Positions 38,301 through 45,772 of a DNA stretch of 64,000 nt are shown piece after piece. The number at the start of each line of letters is the position of its first letter. The stretch's first letter is position 1. Source of the DNA: Acetatifactor muris. GTDB taxonomy: Bacteria; Bacillota; Clostridia; Lachnospirales; Lachnospiraceae. A model generated the notes under the pieces. It did not search any database and was not told the DNA's origin. It saw nothing but the letters and a program-made list of their open reading frames with translations. The stretch spans positions 1-64,000 of the forward strand of contig NZ_JANJZD010000027.1 in assembly GCF_024623325.1 (NCBI RefSeq), given 5' to 3'. Both the position numbers and the translations under genes were made by a program.

Positions 38301-38557
38301 GGTTTGTTCTGTGCCTTTTCATTCCGTTCCACCACCCGCTTCAGATGCTCATGGAGCGTGATGCTGTTCTCCAGCAGATTAATCAGCTCCGGATTATCGT
38401 CATGAAAATGGTCCAGCATCTCATCGATTTCTCCTCTCATCTTCCGTACCTGTTCACCGTAGTTTTCCAGGTTGTCGCGGATAATGGCAAGGGTTCGTTC
38501 CAGAAAGGCCTCTTCGGCCTGACGGGAAATACCCTGTATCCTGTCTGTCTGACTCAT
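35381..38557 (-). CDS. HelD-type UvrD-like helicase fused to a GH31 N-terminal-like domain
   Basis: 1058 residues; ordinary HelD is about 770. The HelD part has the N-terminal coiled coil (1-80), Walker A GVAGSGKTT (220-228), DEAQDF (498-502), GDVSQNIHFGFG and motif VI YVAATRA (697-703). HelD frees RNA polymerase from nucleic acid and sigma. After a low-complexity K/P/S/A linker (730-845), residues about 846-1058 read like the N-terminal beta-sandwich of GH31 alpha-glucosidases: LRLSPVGSAIVRVTF, EQLYGFCTEG, CLPFLLSDKGYGIL, QLDYYFIAGKKQDTIL. It stops where the GH31 catalytic barrel would begin. Reading frame is open throughout. The start has GGAAGGAGAACCCC. Confidence 0.88.
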   Translation of the reverse strand: MSQTDRIQGISRQAEEAFLERTLAIIRDNLENYGEQVRKMRGEIDEMLDHFHDDNPELINLLENSITLHEHLKRVVERNEKAQNKPYFGRIDFHDETLHKEETLYIGKGGISIDTTHQAVVDWRAPVANAYYENGLGRCSYTAPGGSQMPIDLKRKRTYEIEKGKLLDYFDSEVVANDELLTKYLAKNKQAVLNEIVATIQKEQNEIIRKSPYHNIIVQGVAGSGKTTVAMHRISFILYNYPERFKPDDFYIVGSNRILLNYITGVLPDLDVYGVRQMTMEQLFVRLLYEDWDERRYRIKKSTQNSNQGSIRGTSGWFEALKDYCDALEWHSILKESVYLNPRQFVEGLRDGKAGVYDETDGKETDPGNLVLLVDGKAVERYIQQNPKISMQNKINMLNERLIIKIKEEFLGKGVKYTESEKKAILRAYRGRYGGREWKGSIYELYRSFLRQQSEKGMQTDIPDNAFDVYDLAALAYIYKRIKETEVISEAHHIVIDEAQDFGMMAYRVLHFCIEACTYTVMGDVSQNIHFGFGLNDWEELRRLLLPDKMDSFGILKKSYRNTVEISDFAINILHHGQFSSYPVEPIIRHGDPVRILRAGEGGLFKTAADICRSWKEKGFDTIAVVCRSQSGADKAAEAMGKYIEIMENDLETAVFGSGVMVLTVEYTKGLEFDAVLILDPTREDYPVDDGHAKLLYVAATRALHELCILHQEELTGLITDPIPEKRSLQPLADIRPAQPHTGPGKTQSASAAGGKAEKREKRSLLPQKPKLSGSTEKTGPSLTGLYSGRPAPAAKTAEKGETKQLSRQRSAEKERKSGPTFGEIPPTEKLRPQGHSRIDLAVRWIAKQSDGLYLQSRYGTLRLSPVGSAIVRVTFAKNGQPAGEVHPLVAVDRTEKFWMYRDVGSIVELTTDELLLRVDKATGSICYLTRDRKLLLAERGRECRQLESAAAGKMKAWQFLELAKKEQLYGFCTEGEAGISLRDTARYLSREKCLPFLLSDKGYGILIAADGPIFSCDIPAYGSYFHMESTGQLDYYFIAGKKQDTILNACAYLCGKL

Positions 38558-38708
38558 TGGGGTTCTCCTTCCTTTCCGTATGGATTTTAACAGTTCAGTG
38601 ACCTGTCTGAACGGTTATTTGATGTATGAATTCAGTATATAAAAAAATGAAAATAATACTAGACTTTTATTTTATTTTTTGGTAAGATGATATATAGAGT
38701 CGTACCTG

Positions 38709-38739
38709 AAAAAAGCTGCCGTTTATCGGCAGCTTTTTT
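38709..38739 (-). terminator. Terminator in the 315-base gap before HelD-type gene
   Basis: A perfect 13-bp stem (38709-38721 with 38727-38739) with a 5-base loop and T-runs on both strands. It is the second of two terminators between the DUF4234 and HelD-type genes. The rest of the gap (38558-38708) is AT-rich; a TATACT on the minus strand at 38634-38639 could be a -10 for the HelD-type gene, but no good -35 was seen. Confidence 0.85.
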
Positions 38740-38772
38740 ACGTTATTATGTTTTCATAGCGCCTTACTGCCA

Positions 38773-38811
38773 AAAACAGGCCAAAAGTCTGTGTCACTTT
38801 TGACCTGTTTT
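38773..38811 (-). terminator. Terminator after the DUF4234 gene
   Basis: A 16-base stem with one mismatch (38773-38788 with 38796-38811) and A/T runs at both ends lies 60 bases past the DUF4234 stop and ends that leftward unit. Confidence 0.8.
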
Positions 38812-38871
38812 CTGTATATCAGCAAGCTTTATCCTGGGATAATTTAATGATTGGCAAAACACAATTTATGG

Positions 38872-39264
38872 TCAATGCTGCGTATTGTAAGCATGAGCCA
38901 GCTGGTTCATATTTTTGATCAGAATGTGCATTGCCACAAACTGACCAATTCCGCACAGGAACGAACCGAAAATCAGCCACATCAATACAGTGGTGCCGTT
39001 TTCCGTAAAGGTAAGTCCGTAACGGGGCGCATTTTCCGCCAGCCTGTTCCCCAGTCCATAGTACCAGAACCAGGCATAAATTCCGCAGGTACACAGTGAC
39101 AGCAGGATAAAGGCAACCAGACCCGCTGTCTGCTTCCCGTCTCCGGCACAGACAGTATTCGCATCCTGTGCCATGGTATACAGGAAATAATAGCTGTAAA
39201 TTCCACATGTGACAAGTGACAGAATAATGTACATTCCTAAAGATCGATCCTCTTTGATTTTCAT
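38872..39264 (-). CDS. DUF4234 membrane protein
   Basis: About 130 residues with four hydrophobic segments and a duplicated motif, SLVTCGIYSYYFLY and SLCTCGIYAWFWYY, typical of DUF4234. ATG at 39264 was chosen because AGGAAGAGAGAA precedes it, though an in-frame ATG at 39300 is possible. It follows the DUF2752 gene, with which it is often found. Function unknown. Confidence 0.82.
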   Translation of the reverse strand: MKIKEDRSLGMYIILSLVTCGIYSYYFLYTMAQDANTVCAGDGKQTAGLVAFILLSLCTCGIYAWFWYYGLGNRLAENAPRYGLTFTENGTTVLMWLIFGSFLCGIGQFVAMHILIKNMNQLAHAYNTQH

Positions 39265-39352
39265 TTCTCTCTTCCTGATTTTATTCTGCAGCGTTCTCAA
39301 AGCACCTTACTCAGTGTGCTCAGACCGCTGCTGATTAAAGTCCTGCAGGATT

Positions 39353-39784
39353 TCAGAAGCCTGCCGCTCCTGCGGACCGCCCTGTGAAAGTATTCCACAG
39401 TCGAACAATGATACCTGATCTTAAATCTGCGGTAACTATGTAATCGCCCGGCAGAAACATCCGAACAAAATAAACCGCTCCAAACAAAAATATCACTGCC
39501 CATAATATGCCTTTTCGAGGTTTTGCAGGGATTTTTTCCCAGAACAGATACAGCAGTACCAGGAAAGGCAGCATCCAGAATAGTGGATGATAATGGAGTG
39601 CTTTACCGAACTGAAACTGAACTGCATAAAATACTGCCCTTGTCATTCCGCACCCGGCGCAGCTGACTCCCGTCAGCCATTTAATCGGACAACCGATTCC
39701 GCTGATGGTGGTAAATATAAGGACAAGTCCCAGTCCGGTCAGAAGAATAACTGCTTCTTTCAGTTTTTTCAAGATATTCACCAA
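39353..39784 (-). CDS. DUF2752 membrane protein
   Basis: A 143-residue protein with three hydrophobic segments and the family hallmark GCPIKWLTGVSCAGCGMTRA. Function unknown; the paired cysteines suggest a structural or metal-linked role. It is the first gene of a two-gene unit with DUF4234. Confidence 0.87.
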   Translation of the reverse strand: MVNILKKLKEAVILLTGLGLVLIFTTISGIGCPIKWLTGVSCAGCGMTRAVFYAVQFQFGKALHYHPLFWMLPFLVLLYLFWEKIPAKPRKGILWAVIFLFGAVYFVRMFLPGDYIVTADLRSGIIVRLWNTFTGRSAGAAGF

Positions 39785-39811
39785 CCAGTAAAATTATTAC
39801 TTGCCATACCT

Positions 39812-39840
39812 ATCCTATCATAACTGTATGGCGTTTTCAA
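39812..39840 (-). promoter_or_regulatory. Possible promoter of the DUF2752-DUF4234 unit
   Basis: On the minus strand TTGAAA (39840-39835), 17 bases and TAGGAT (39817-39812) lie about 30 bases before the start codon. The rest of the 157-base gap is AT-rich without other signals. Confidence 0.45.
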
Positions 39841-39941
39841 TAGTTTTTTATTTTTTCAAAAGAATTTCTTTAGAATCTCCTGAAAATTTTAAGGAAATTT
39901 ATATATTATTTATAAAATCAGACACGGATAACTCTTTAATA

Positions 39942-41228
39942 TCACCGATTGGCAAGCTCGGCGGCAAGCTCTTCCCAGCTGATATCCTTTTCTGCCATCA
40001 GCACCATCATATGGTAAAGGAAATCGCTCATTTCGTATTTTACTTCATTGGCGTTGGGATTTTTGGCAGCAATCACAATTTCCGTTGCCTCTTCCCCAAG
40101 CTTCTTCAGAATCTTGTCCAGGCCCTTCTCAAAAAGGTAATTGGTATATGACCCCTCTTTGGGATGGATTTTTCTGTCTCTGATAATGTCCAGAACTTCT
40201 CCCAGGACCTGCAGAGGGTTATTGGTTTCTTCATATTCTTTTCTGGTAATTTCATTGAAGAAGCAGCTTCTCGCCCCTGTGTGGCAGGCAGCTCCCACCT
40301 GAGAAACTTTAGCCAGAATGGTGTCCATATCACAGTCTGCGGCCAGGCTTTTCACATACTGGAAATGCCCGCTGGTTTCTCCCTTCAGCCAGAGTGTGCG
40401 GCGGCTTCTGCTGTAATAATGCATCCGTCCGGAGCCAATGGTCTCCTGATAGGCCTCTTCATCCATATAAGCCATCATCAAAACTTCTCCGGTGCGATAA
40501 TCCTGCACAATCACAGGCACAAGTCCATCGCTGTTTTTCCGGAAATCCGCCCACTGAAAGGCAGCTTCAAAGGTTTCCACCAGAATGTTATTTTCCTTAC
40601 ACAGATTCTTGAGGGCCGGAATATCACGATAATTGTCATTGATGGTGTTGCCTGTAACACCACAGACATTTTTATAGGCGAAAATCTCCATCAGTTTGTT
40701 CAGCGCAATCTGATTTACCTCTACAAAAAAAGGCAGCTCCGTTATTTTCTCTGTCTCTCTGATCTGATGTGGATTCAGCAGGAGAAGCGCGGATACGTAT
40801 TTCTCCAGCAATTCTTTCCGTCCGGAAATCTCCTCCACAGTTCTATAAGAAGCAAGAATCTTATCTCTGCCGAATTTCAGGGACACTTCCTCTGTGACAG
40901 CCACATTGCTCTCCCTGCTGTAATCCAGAATCGCTTTTCTGCAGCCCGCATATAACAGCTTCTTGACATCTTCCATCCGCCTGATATTGCCTGCCCCGAT
41001 TACATCCATTTCCGCAGCCCCGCAGATTTCCTTGATCACATCCAGGGCTTCCTCATGAGCTTCGTCGGTATCGGACATGTCAAACACAATCAATCCGTCT
41101 GCGTTGTTTTCATTGTAGAAGCGCACCAGACGAAGCGGATCCGTCTCTACGACGGAAGGGTCATTCAGCCGCCTTACCGCATGACCGTTATAAAGATAAA
41201 TACAGGGTACAAATTTCTTGACAATCAT
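39942..41228 (-). CDS. hisIE: HisA/HisF-like domain fused to HisI and HisE
   Basis: 428 residues, twice the usual HisIE. Residues 1-215 resemble a HisA/HisF TIM barrel (FVPCIYLYNGHAVRRL, ADGLIVFDMSD, VIGAGNIRRMEDVKKLLYAG, KAILDYSRESN). Residues 225-330 are phosphoribosyl-AMP cyclohydrolase with DCDMD and CHTGARSC metal sites. Residues 335-428 are phosphoribosyl-ATP pyrophosphatase with EEATEIVIAAKN. The last two catalyse steps 2 and 3 of histidine synthesis. The TIM barrel lacks some glycine-rich phosphate-binding features of the true enzymes (later half reads FAYKNVCGVTGNTIN) and may be structural or regulatory. Last gene of the his operon. Confidence 0.88.
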   Translation of the reverse strand: MIVKKFVPCIYLYNGHAVRRLNDPSVVETDPLRLVRFYNENNADGLIVFDMSDTDEAHEEALDVIKEICGAAEMDVIGAGNIRRMEDVKKLLYAGCRKAILDYSRESNVAVTEEVSLKFGRDKILASYRTVEEISGRKELLEKYVSALLLLNPHQIRETEKITELPFFVEVNQIALNKLMEIFAYKNVCGVTGNTINDNYRDIPALKNLCKENNILVETFEAAFQWADFRKNSDGLVPVIVQDYRTGEVLMMAYMDEEAYQETIGSGRMHYYSRSRRTLWLKGETSGHFQYVKSLAADCDMDTILAKVSQVGAACHTGARSCFFNEITRKEYEETNNPLQVLGEVLDIIRDRKIHPKEGSYTNYLFEKGLDKILKKLGEEATEIVIAAKNPNANEVKYEMSDFLYHMMVLMAEKDISWEELAAELANR

Positions 41229-41286
41229 TGTATTCCTCCGTGCCTACACACTTCTTTCTCAGTAGTTTATGATAATCGTTCAGAAT

Positions 41287-41871
41287 TTACAGCATTCCCT
41301 TTGTGCTGAGTACATCTCTGATGCGTGGGTCTGTTTCCACCGCCTGGTCCAGCGCTTTCGCAAATGCCTTGAATATGGCTTCTGCCATATGATGGGCATT
41401 GCTGCCGCTCAGCAGTCGAATGTGGAGATTCATACCGGCGCTGTAGGATACCGCATAGAAAAATTCTCTCACCAGTTCCGTATCCAGCCCGCCCACCCGC
41501 TCTGCGGGAAAGTCACAGTCAAACTGTAAAAAAGGCCGTCCGCTGAGATCCACGGCACACAGCGCCAGCGCATCGTCCATAGGCAGAATAAAATATCCGT
41601 ATCTGCGGATTCCCTTCTTATCACCCAGGGCTTTTGCCAGGGCCTGTCCCAGCACAATGCCGGTGTCTTCCACCGTGTGATGACCGTCCACATGCAGATC
41701 TCCTTTGACCTGACATTTCAGATCAAAGAAACCATGTCTGGAAAATCCTTCCAGCATATGGTCAAAAAAGCCAATACCTGTGGAAATCTCCGATATCCCT
41801 GTTCCGTCCAGATTCAATGTGATGGAAATGTCCGTTTCCTTTGTGGTTCTGTCAACAGATGCCGTTCTCAT
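41287..41871 (-). CDS. hisB: Imidazoleglycerol-phosphate dehydratase
   Basis: A 194-residue HisB catalysing step 6 of histidine synthesis. Metal-binding motifs FFDHMLEGFSRHG, DGHHTVEDTGIVLGQA and NAHHMAEAIFKAFA are intact. ATG at 41871 was chosen because TGAGGAGAGCAAA precedes it and the length then matches the family. It lies between hisD and hisIE. Confidence 0.95.
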   Translation of the reverse strand: MRTASVDRTTKETDISITLNLDGTGISEISTGIGFFDHMLEGFSRHGFFDLKCQVKGDLHVDGHHTVEDTGIVLGQALAKALGDKKGIRRYGYFILPMDDALALCAVDLSGRPFLQFDCDFPAERVGGLDTELVREFFYAVSYSAGMNLHIRLLSGSNAHHMAEAIFKAFAKALDQAVETDPRIRDVLSTKGML

Positions 41872-41929
41872 TTTGCTCTCCTCATTCAGTTCCTGTCTCT
41901 TCCATTTGAACCGGTTCCGCTTTGCCTGA

Positions 41930-43219
41930 TTACTCAAATCTCACTTTTATGCTGTTGGCATGAGCTGTCAACCCCTCGCTTTCGGCGAAAAGTTCAATTT
42001 CTTTGTGTACTTTTTCCAGCGCCTGTGCGGAGTAGGAAATAATGCTGGTCTTCTTCATAAAATCCTCCACATTCAGGGGAGAGAAAAATTTCGCGGTGCC
42101 GTTGGTAGGAAGGATATGATTCGGCCCGGCAAAGTAATCGCCCAGAGGCTCCGAGGAGTATTCTCCCAGGAAGATGGCTCCGGCGTTCCGGATTTTCGCC
42201 ATCACTTCATAGGGATTTGCCGTCAGAATCTCCAGATGCTCCGACGCAATCTCATTGGCGGCATCTATGGCATCCTCCATGGTTTCCGCCACCAGGATAT
42301 AACCATAATTGTCCAGAGACTTCCGGATGATCTCGCTTCTGGACAGTTTTCCTGCAAAGGCCTCAGCCTCTGTTGAAACCTGCTCTGCCAGTTCCTTTGA
42401 GGTGGTGATTAAAATGGCGCTGGCCAGTTCATCATGTTCCGCCTGAGACAGAAGGTCCGCAGCCACATATCTGGGGTTGGCCGTCTCGTCCGCCAGTACC
42501 AGAATCTCACTGGGACCGGCGACAGAGTCGATTCCCACGTAACCATATACGGCTTTTTTCGCCAGAGCCACGAAAATGTTGCCGGGCCCGGTGAGCTTGT
42601 CCACTTTGGGAATGGATGCCGTTCCGAAAGCCATGGCGGCCACCGCCTGTGCTCCGCCGGCTTTATAGATTTTATCCACTCCGGCAATATGCGCCGCCGC
42701 CAGAGTTCCCGGATTTATTTTACCGTCTGCCCCGGGAGGAGTCGTCATGATAATCTCTTTTACGCCGGCAACTCTGGCCGGAATCACATTCATCAGCACA
42801 CTGGAAGGATACGCAGCCTTCCCGCCCGGGACATAAACCCCGGCTCTCTCCACAGGAGTAAATTTCATTCCCAGGAGACTGCCGTCCTCTCTGGTATCAA
42901 ACCAGCTGCACCGAAGCTGTTTCTGATGAAACGCCCGGATATTCTCGGCGGAACGCCGGATGACCTGAAGAAGGTTCCCGTCCAGACTGTCGCAGGCCTT
43001 CTGGATTTCCGCCTCCTTCACCAGAATATTGTCGGCATCCAGAGCAAAGCCGTCATATTTCTTCGTATATGCAAATAAAGCCTGGTCCCCTTTCTTCCGG
43101 ACATTCTCCAGTATTTCATTTACCGTTTTTTCATATTCAGAATAATGATTCGGACTTCTCTTCAGCAAATCATTCAGCAGATTGGTTCTGGTTTCAGGTG
43201 TCAATTTTACAATTCTCAT
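41930..43219 (-). CDS. hisD: Histidinol dehydrogenase
   Basis: A 429-residue HisD, the zinc enzyme of the last two oxidation steps of histidine synthesis. Family stretches include YVPGGKAAYPSSVLMNVIPA, KLTGPGNIFVALAK, GPSEILVLAD, LLSQAEHDE and AGPNHILPT. ATG at 43219 has AAAGAGGCACAAA upstream. It lies 67 bases after hisG. Confidence 0.96.
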   Translation of the reverse strand: MRIVKLTPETRTNLLNDLLKRSPNHYSEYEKTVNEILENVRKKGDQALFAYTKKYDGFALDADNILVKEAEIQKACDSLDGNLLQVIRRSAENIRAFHQKQLRCSWFDTREDGSLLGMKFTPVERAGVYVPGGKAAYPSSVLMNVIPARVAGVKEIIMTTPPGADGKINPGTLAAAHIAGVDKIYKAGGAQAVAAMAFGTASIPKVDKLTGPGNIFVALAKKAVYGYVGIDSVAGPSEILVLADETANPRYVAADLLSQAEHDELASAILITTSKELAEQVSTEAEAFAGKLSRSEIIRKSLDNYGYILVAETMEDAIDAANEIASEHLEILTANPYEVMAKIRNAGAIFLGEYSSEPLGDYFAGPNHILPTNGTAKFFSPLNVEDFMKKTSIISYSAQALEKVHKEIELFAESEGLTAHANSIKVRFE

Positions 43220-43286
43220 TTTGTGCCTCTTTTCTTTCATGCCCACATTCCATATGCAGCCGCAGGAATTCCGGCCGCACAGCGTT

Positions 43287-43955
43287 TCAGTCAGCTCTGT
43301 GGGATTCCTCCTCCAGCTTACGCCGAAGTCCTGTCACCAGCGCCTGAATTCTCGCCCTGTCCATCTGCATACTCACCGGATTTACAATCATCCGCGCGGA
43401 CAGAGTACAGATTTCTTCCAATACTTCCAGACCATTTTCCCGCAGTGTGGAACCGGTTTCCACAATATCCACGATCACTTCCGACAGTCCTGCCAGCGGT
43501 CCCAGCTCCACCGAGCCGTTCAGCTTGATGATGTCCACGGTTTGATGCTTTTTATTGTAAAAGTAGTCTTTGGCAATATTCGGATATTTGCTGGATACCC
43601 GGATACGCTCGTGATGCAGCAGAAGGTCTCCTGCACAAGCCGGACCACACACGCACATACGGCATTTGCCGAATCCCAGATCCAGCACTTCATATACATT
43701 CCGGTTCTCTTCCAGAATGGTATCTCTGCCCACAATGCCGATGTCGGCGGCGCCGTATTCCACATAGGTGGGCACATCCGGGCCTTTTGCCAGAAAAAAT
43801 TTCAGCTTCTGCTCCTCGTTCACAAAAATCAGCTTCCGGGATGTTTTATCCTTCATTTCCTCACAGAAGATGCCGGCTTCTTCGAACAAAGCCAGGGTCT
43901 GATTTGCAAGCCGTCCTTTTGTCAGAGCAAAAGTCAGGTATCTGTTCTCACTCAT
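43287..43955 (-). CDS. hisG: ATP phosphoribosyltransferase, short form
   Basis: A 222-residue HisG of the short type, lacking the C-terminal regulatory domain, so it needs HisZ for activity. It begins YLTFALTKGRLANQTL and has the phosphoribosyl-pyrophosphate loop region ETGSTLRENGLEV. It catalyses the first committed step of histidine synthesis. ATG at 43955 follows GGAGGTGTGTCC; its start overlaps the end of hisZ by 8 bases. Confidence 0.95.
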   Translation of the reverse strand: MSENRYLTFALTKGRLANQTLALFEEAGIFCEEMKDKTSRKLIFVNEEQKLKFFLAKGPDVPTYVEYGAADIGIVGRDTILEENRNVYEVLDLGFGKCRMCVCGPACAGDLLLHHERIRVSSKYPNIAKDYFYNKKHQTVDIIKLNGSVELGPLAGLSEVIVDIVETGSTLRENGLEVLEEICTLSARMIVNPVSMQMDRARIQALVTGLRRKLEEESHRAD

Positions 43956-45081
43956 TGGACACACCTCCAGATTCTGCCGGAATCAGTGCCGCCGATATTC
44001 CCCGGCCTCGAAGCGCCTGTGCCTCGGCCAGCTTCTCTCTGTAATCCCCGGGGCGGTAGTAAAGCTTCCGGGGCGGTTCGGTGACCGCAATCTCAATATT
44101 CTGACCGGAAAGCGCCTCCAGAATACTGTCAACTACCATGACAAACCCCACCGCCGGGGCCGGCTTTCCGAATTGCTGCAGCAGTTTATCATATCTGCCG
44201 CCTTTCACAATGGCTTCCCCCACTCCGTAAGTATAAGCCTTAAAAATCATTCCCGTATAATATCTGTATTTGCTCAACATTCCCAAATCAAAAGAGACAT
44301 AGTCGGCTGTCCCATACAGCTTCAGAAGGGAATACAGTTCTTCCAGTCTGCGGATGGCGGAAAGGGAACGGGGATTGCAGGCCATGGCGCCGGCGCCGGA
44401 AAGAGACCCCAGATCGCCGAACAGATCTGCCACTTTCAGCAGCCTGCTCCTGTAAGGCTCTTCCACATTGCGCTCCTGCAAAAGCTCCTGGGCGGCAAAA
44501 TAATTTTTCCCGGAGATCAGCGCTCTCAAATCCAGTTCCGTCTCCTCATCCAGTCCTGCCTCTTCGCAAAGTCCCTTAAAATATTCCACATCTCCGATGG
44601 CTATCTGGAACCGCTTTAAACCCGTGTTCAGCAGTGCCCGAATCACCAGACTGAGAATCTCCGCGTCCGCTTCCATGGAGGGCTCATTGACAAGTTCCGC
44701 TCCCAGCTGGGTCACTTCCTTCAGCTTTCCCTGAAGATTGGAGGTGTTTGTAAAGGTATTTCCCATATAGCTGAAACGTAAGGGAACCTGCTCCTCACAG
44801 AAATATTTTGCGGCACATCGGGCTATGGAAGGGGTAAAATCAGGACGAAGCACCAGCGTATTGCCTTCCTTATCGAAGAATTTATAAAGCTCCTTGCTTG
44901 GCGTCGTGCCGATTTCTCTGGAAAACACATCAAAAAATTCAAAAGTTGGTGTCTGAATCTCCTCATAGCCATAGAGGCGAATGCTTTCTTTCAGACTGTT
45001 TTCCACAGATAACTTTCTGGCGTACTCTCTGCCATAGATATCGCGAACGCCCTCCGGCGTATGTAACAGTTTCTGACTCAT
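43948..45081 (-). CDS. hisZ: ATP phosphoribosyltransferase regulatory subunit
   Basis: A 377-residue paralogue of histidyl-tRNA synthetase without tRNA-ligase function, the partner that activates short HisG. Class II synthetase-like stretches are GYEEIQTPTFEFFDVF, LRPDFTPSIARCAAKYF and RYYTGMIFKAY. It is first in the his operon, about 130 bases after a strong promoter. Confidence 0.93.
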   Translation of the reverse strand: MSQKLLHTPEGVRDIYGREYARKLSVENSLKESIRLYGYEEIQTPTFEFFDVFSREIGTTPSKELYKFFDKEGNTLVLRPDFTPSIARCAAKYFCEEQVPLRFSYMGNTFTNTSNLQGKLKEVTQLGAELVNEPSMEADAEILSLVIRALLNTGLKRFQIAIGDVEYFKGLCEEAGLDEETELDLRALISGKNYFAAQELLQERNVEEPYRSRLLKVADLFGDLGSLSGAGAMACNPRSLSAIRRLEELYSLLKLYGTADYVSFDLGMLSKYRYYTGMIFKAYTYGVGEAIVKGGRYDKLLQQFGKPAPAVGFVMVVDSILEALSGQNIEIAVTEPPRKLYYRPGDYREKLAEAQALRGRGISAALIPAESGGVSNE

Positions 45082-45210
45082 GAAGTTGTCTGCCTTTCTC
45101 TGCTGTCTGCGCCTTTCTCATCTGCACAGAAAATCCTGTTGTCTCAGCGACGTTTCCACGGGACTTTACCAGAGTAACGCGCTGCTACAACAGTGAATCA
45201 AATTGTTTGT

Positions 45211-45239
45211 AGTATAGCGAAAAAAAAATTTACTGTCAA
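45211..45239 (-). promoter_or_regulatory. Promoter of the his operon
   Basis: On the minus strand TTGACA (45239-45234), a 17-base spacer and TATACT (45216-45211) form an almost perfect promoter. The -35 hexamer overlaps the stop codon of recU. The leader to hisZ is about 125 bases; no T-box consensus or clear attenuator was found in it. Confidence 0.85.
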
Positions 45240-45769
45240 GCCCTGTCCTCCAAATCCTTTTGCAGCATATCCAGATAGGGAACCATAATTCCATGCTTCC
45301 TGGGCAAAATATATTCCGGATTCAGTTCTTCGTATCGAAAGCTTTTTCGGCCGCCTTCTTTTGCACGGTTCCAGAAAAAAAGCAGCATCTGAAGAGGCAG
45401 ATAATACAGAATATCCTTATGGGTGTAATAAATCAGAAAAAAAGCGATTCCTCCCTGTTTTTCGAATTTCTCCATGAAAGTCACCTGATGTTCATGAATA
45501 TTCTGCAGGGCAAAAGTATCCACGGCACATTCCTTTGCATCGAAGCATACGGGAATTCCCTGCACCGCACCGATATAGTCTACCGTACTTTTCTGCTCAA
45601 AGTAGGCCAGCGTAATCTGGCGATGTTCCCTGTCCATCTTAATAGGAGTAATGGGTGTGGGCACCTTCTGAATCAGCGCAAGACCGGCATCGGAATACTT
45701 ATCATTTGTTCTGTTAATCATATCCTCCAGTGTGGACCCGCGCAGGCCTCTGGAATTCCATGTAGCCAT
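45236..45769 (-). CDS. recU: Holliday junction resolvase RecU
   Basis: A 177-residue RecU of Firmicutes, which cleaves four-way junctions. Seen are NSRGLRGSTLEDMINRTNDK, PTPITPIKMDRE, STVDYIGAV and FDAKEC with the active-site acidic residues and lysine, and NIHEHQ. It is 3 bases after the RluD-type gene. It is the last gene of a six-gene leftward operon. Confidence 0.93.
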   Translation of the reverse strand: MATWNSRGLRGSTLEDMINRTNDKYSDAGLALIQKVPTPITPIKMDREHRQITLAYFEQKSTVDYIGAVQGIPVCFDAKECAVDTFALQNIHEHQVTFMEKFEKQGGIAFFLIYYTHKDILYYLPLQMLLFFWNRAKEGGRKSFRYEELNPEYILPRKHGIMVPYLDMLQKDLEDRA

Positions 45770-45772
45770 AAC

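Noticed and set aside
45082..45210. Possible T-box riboswitch in the hisZ leader
   Set aside because: A CCGTGGAAACG stretch recalls part of the T-box sequence, but the conserved AGGGTGGNACCGCG core, a specifier loop and a terminator are missing, and the leader is only about 125 bases.
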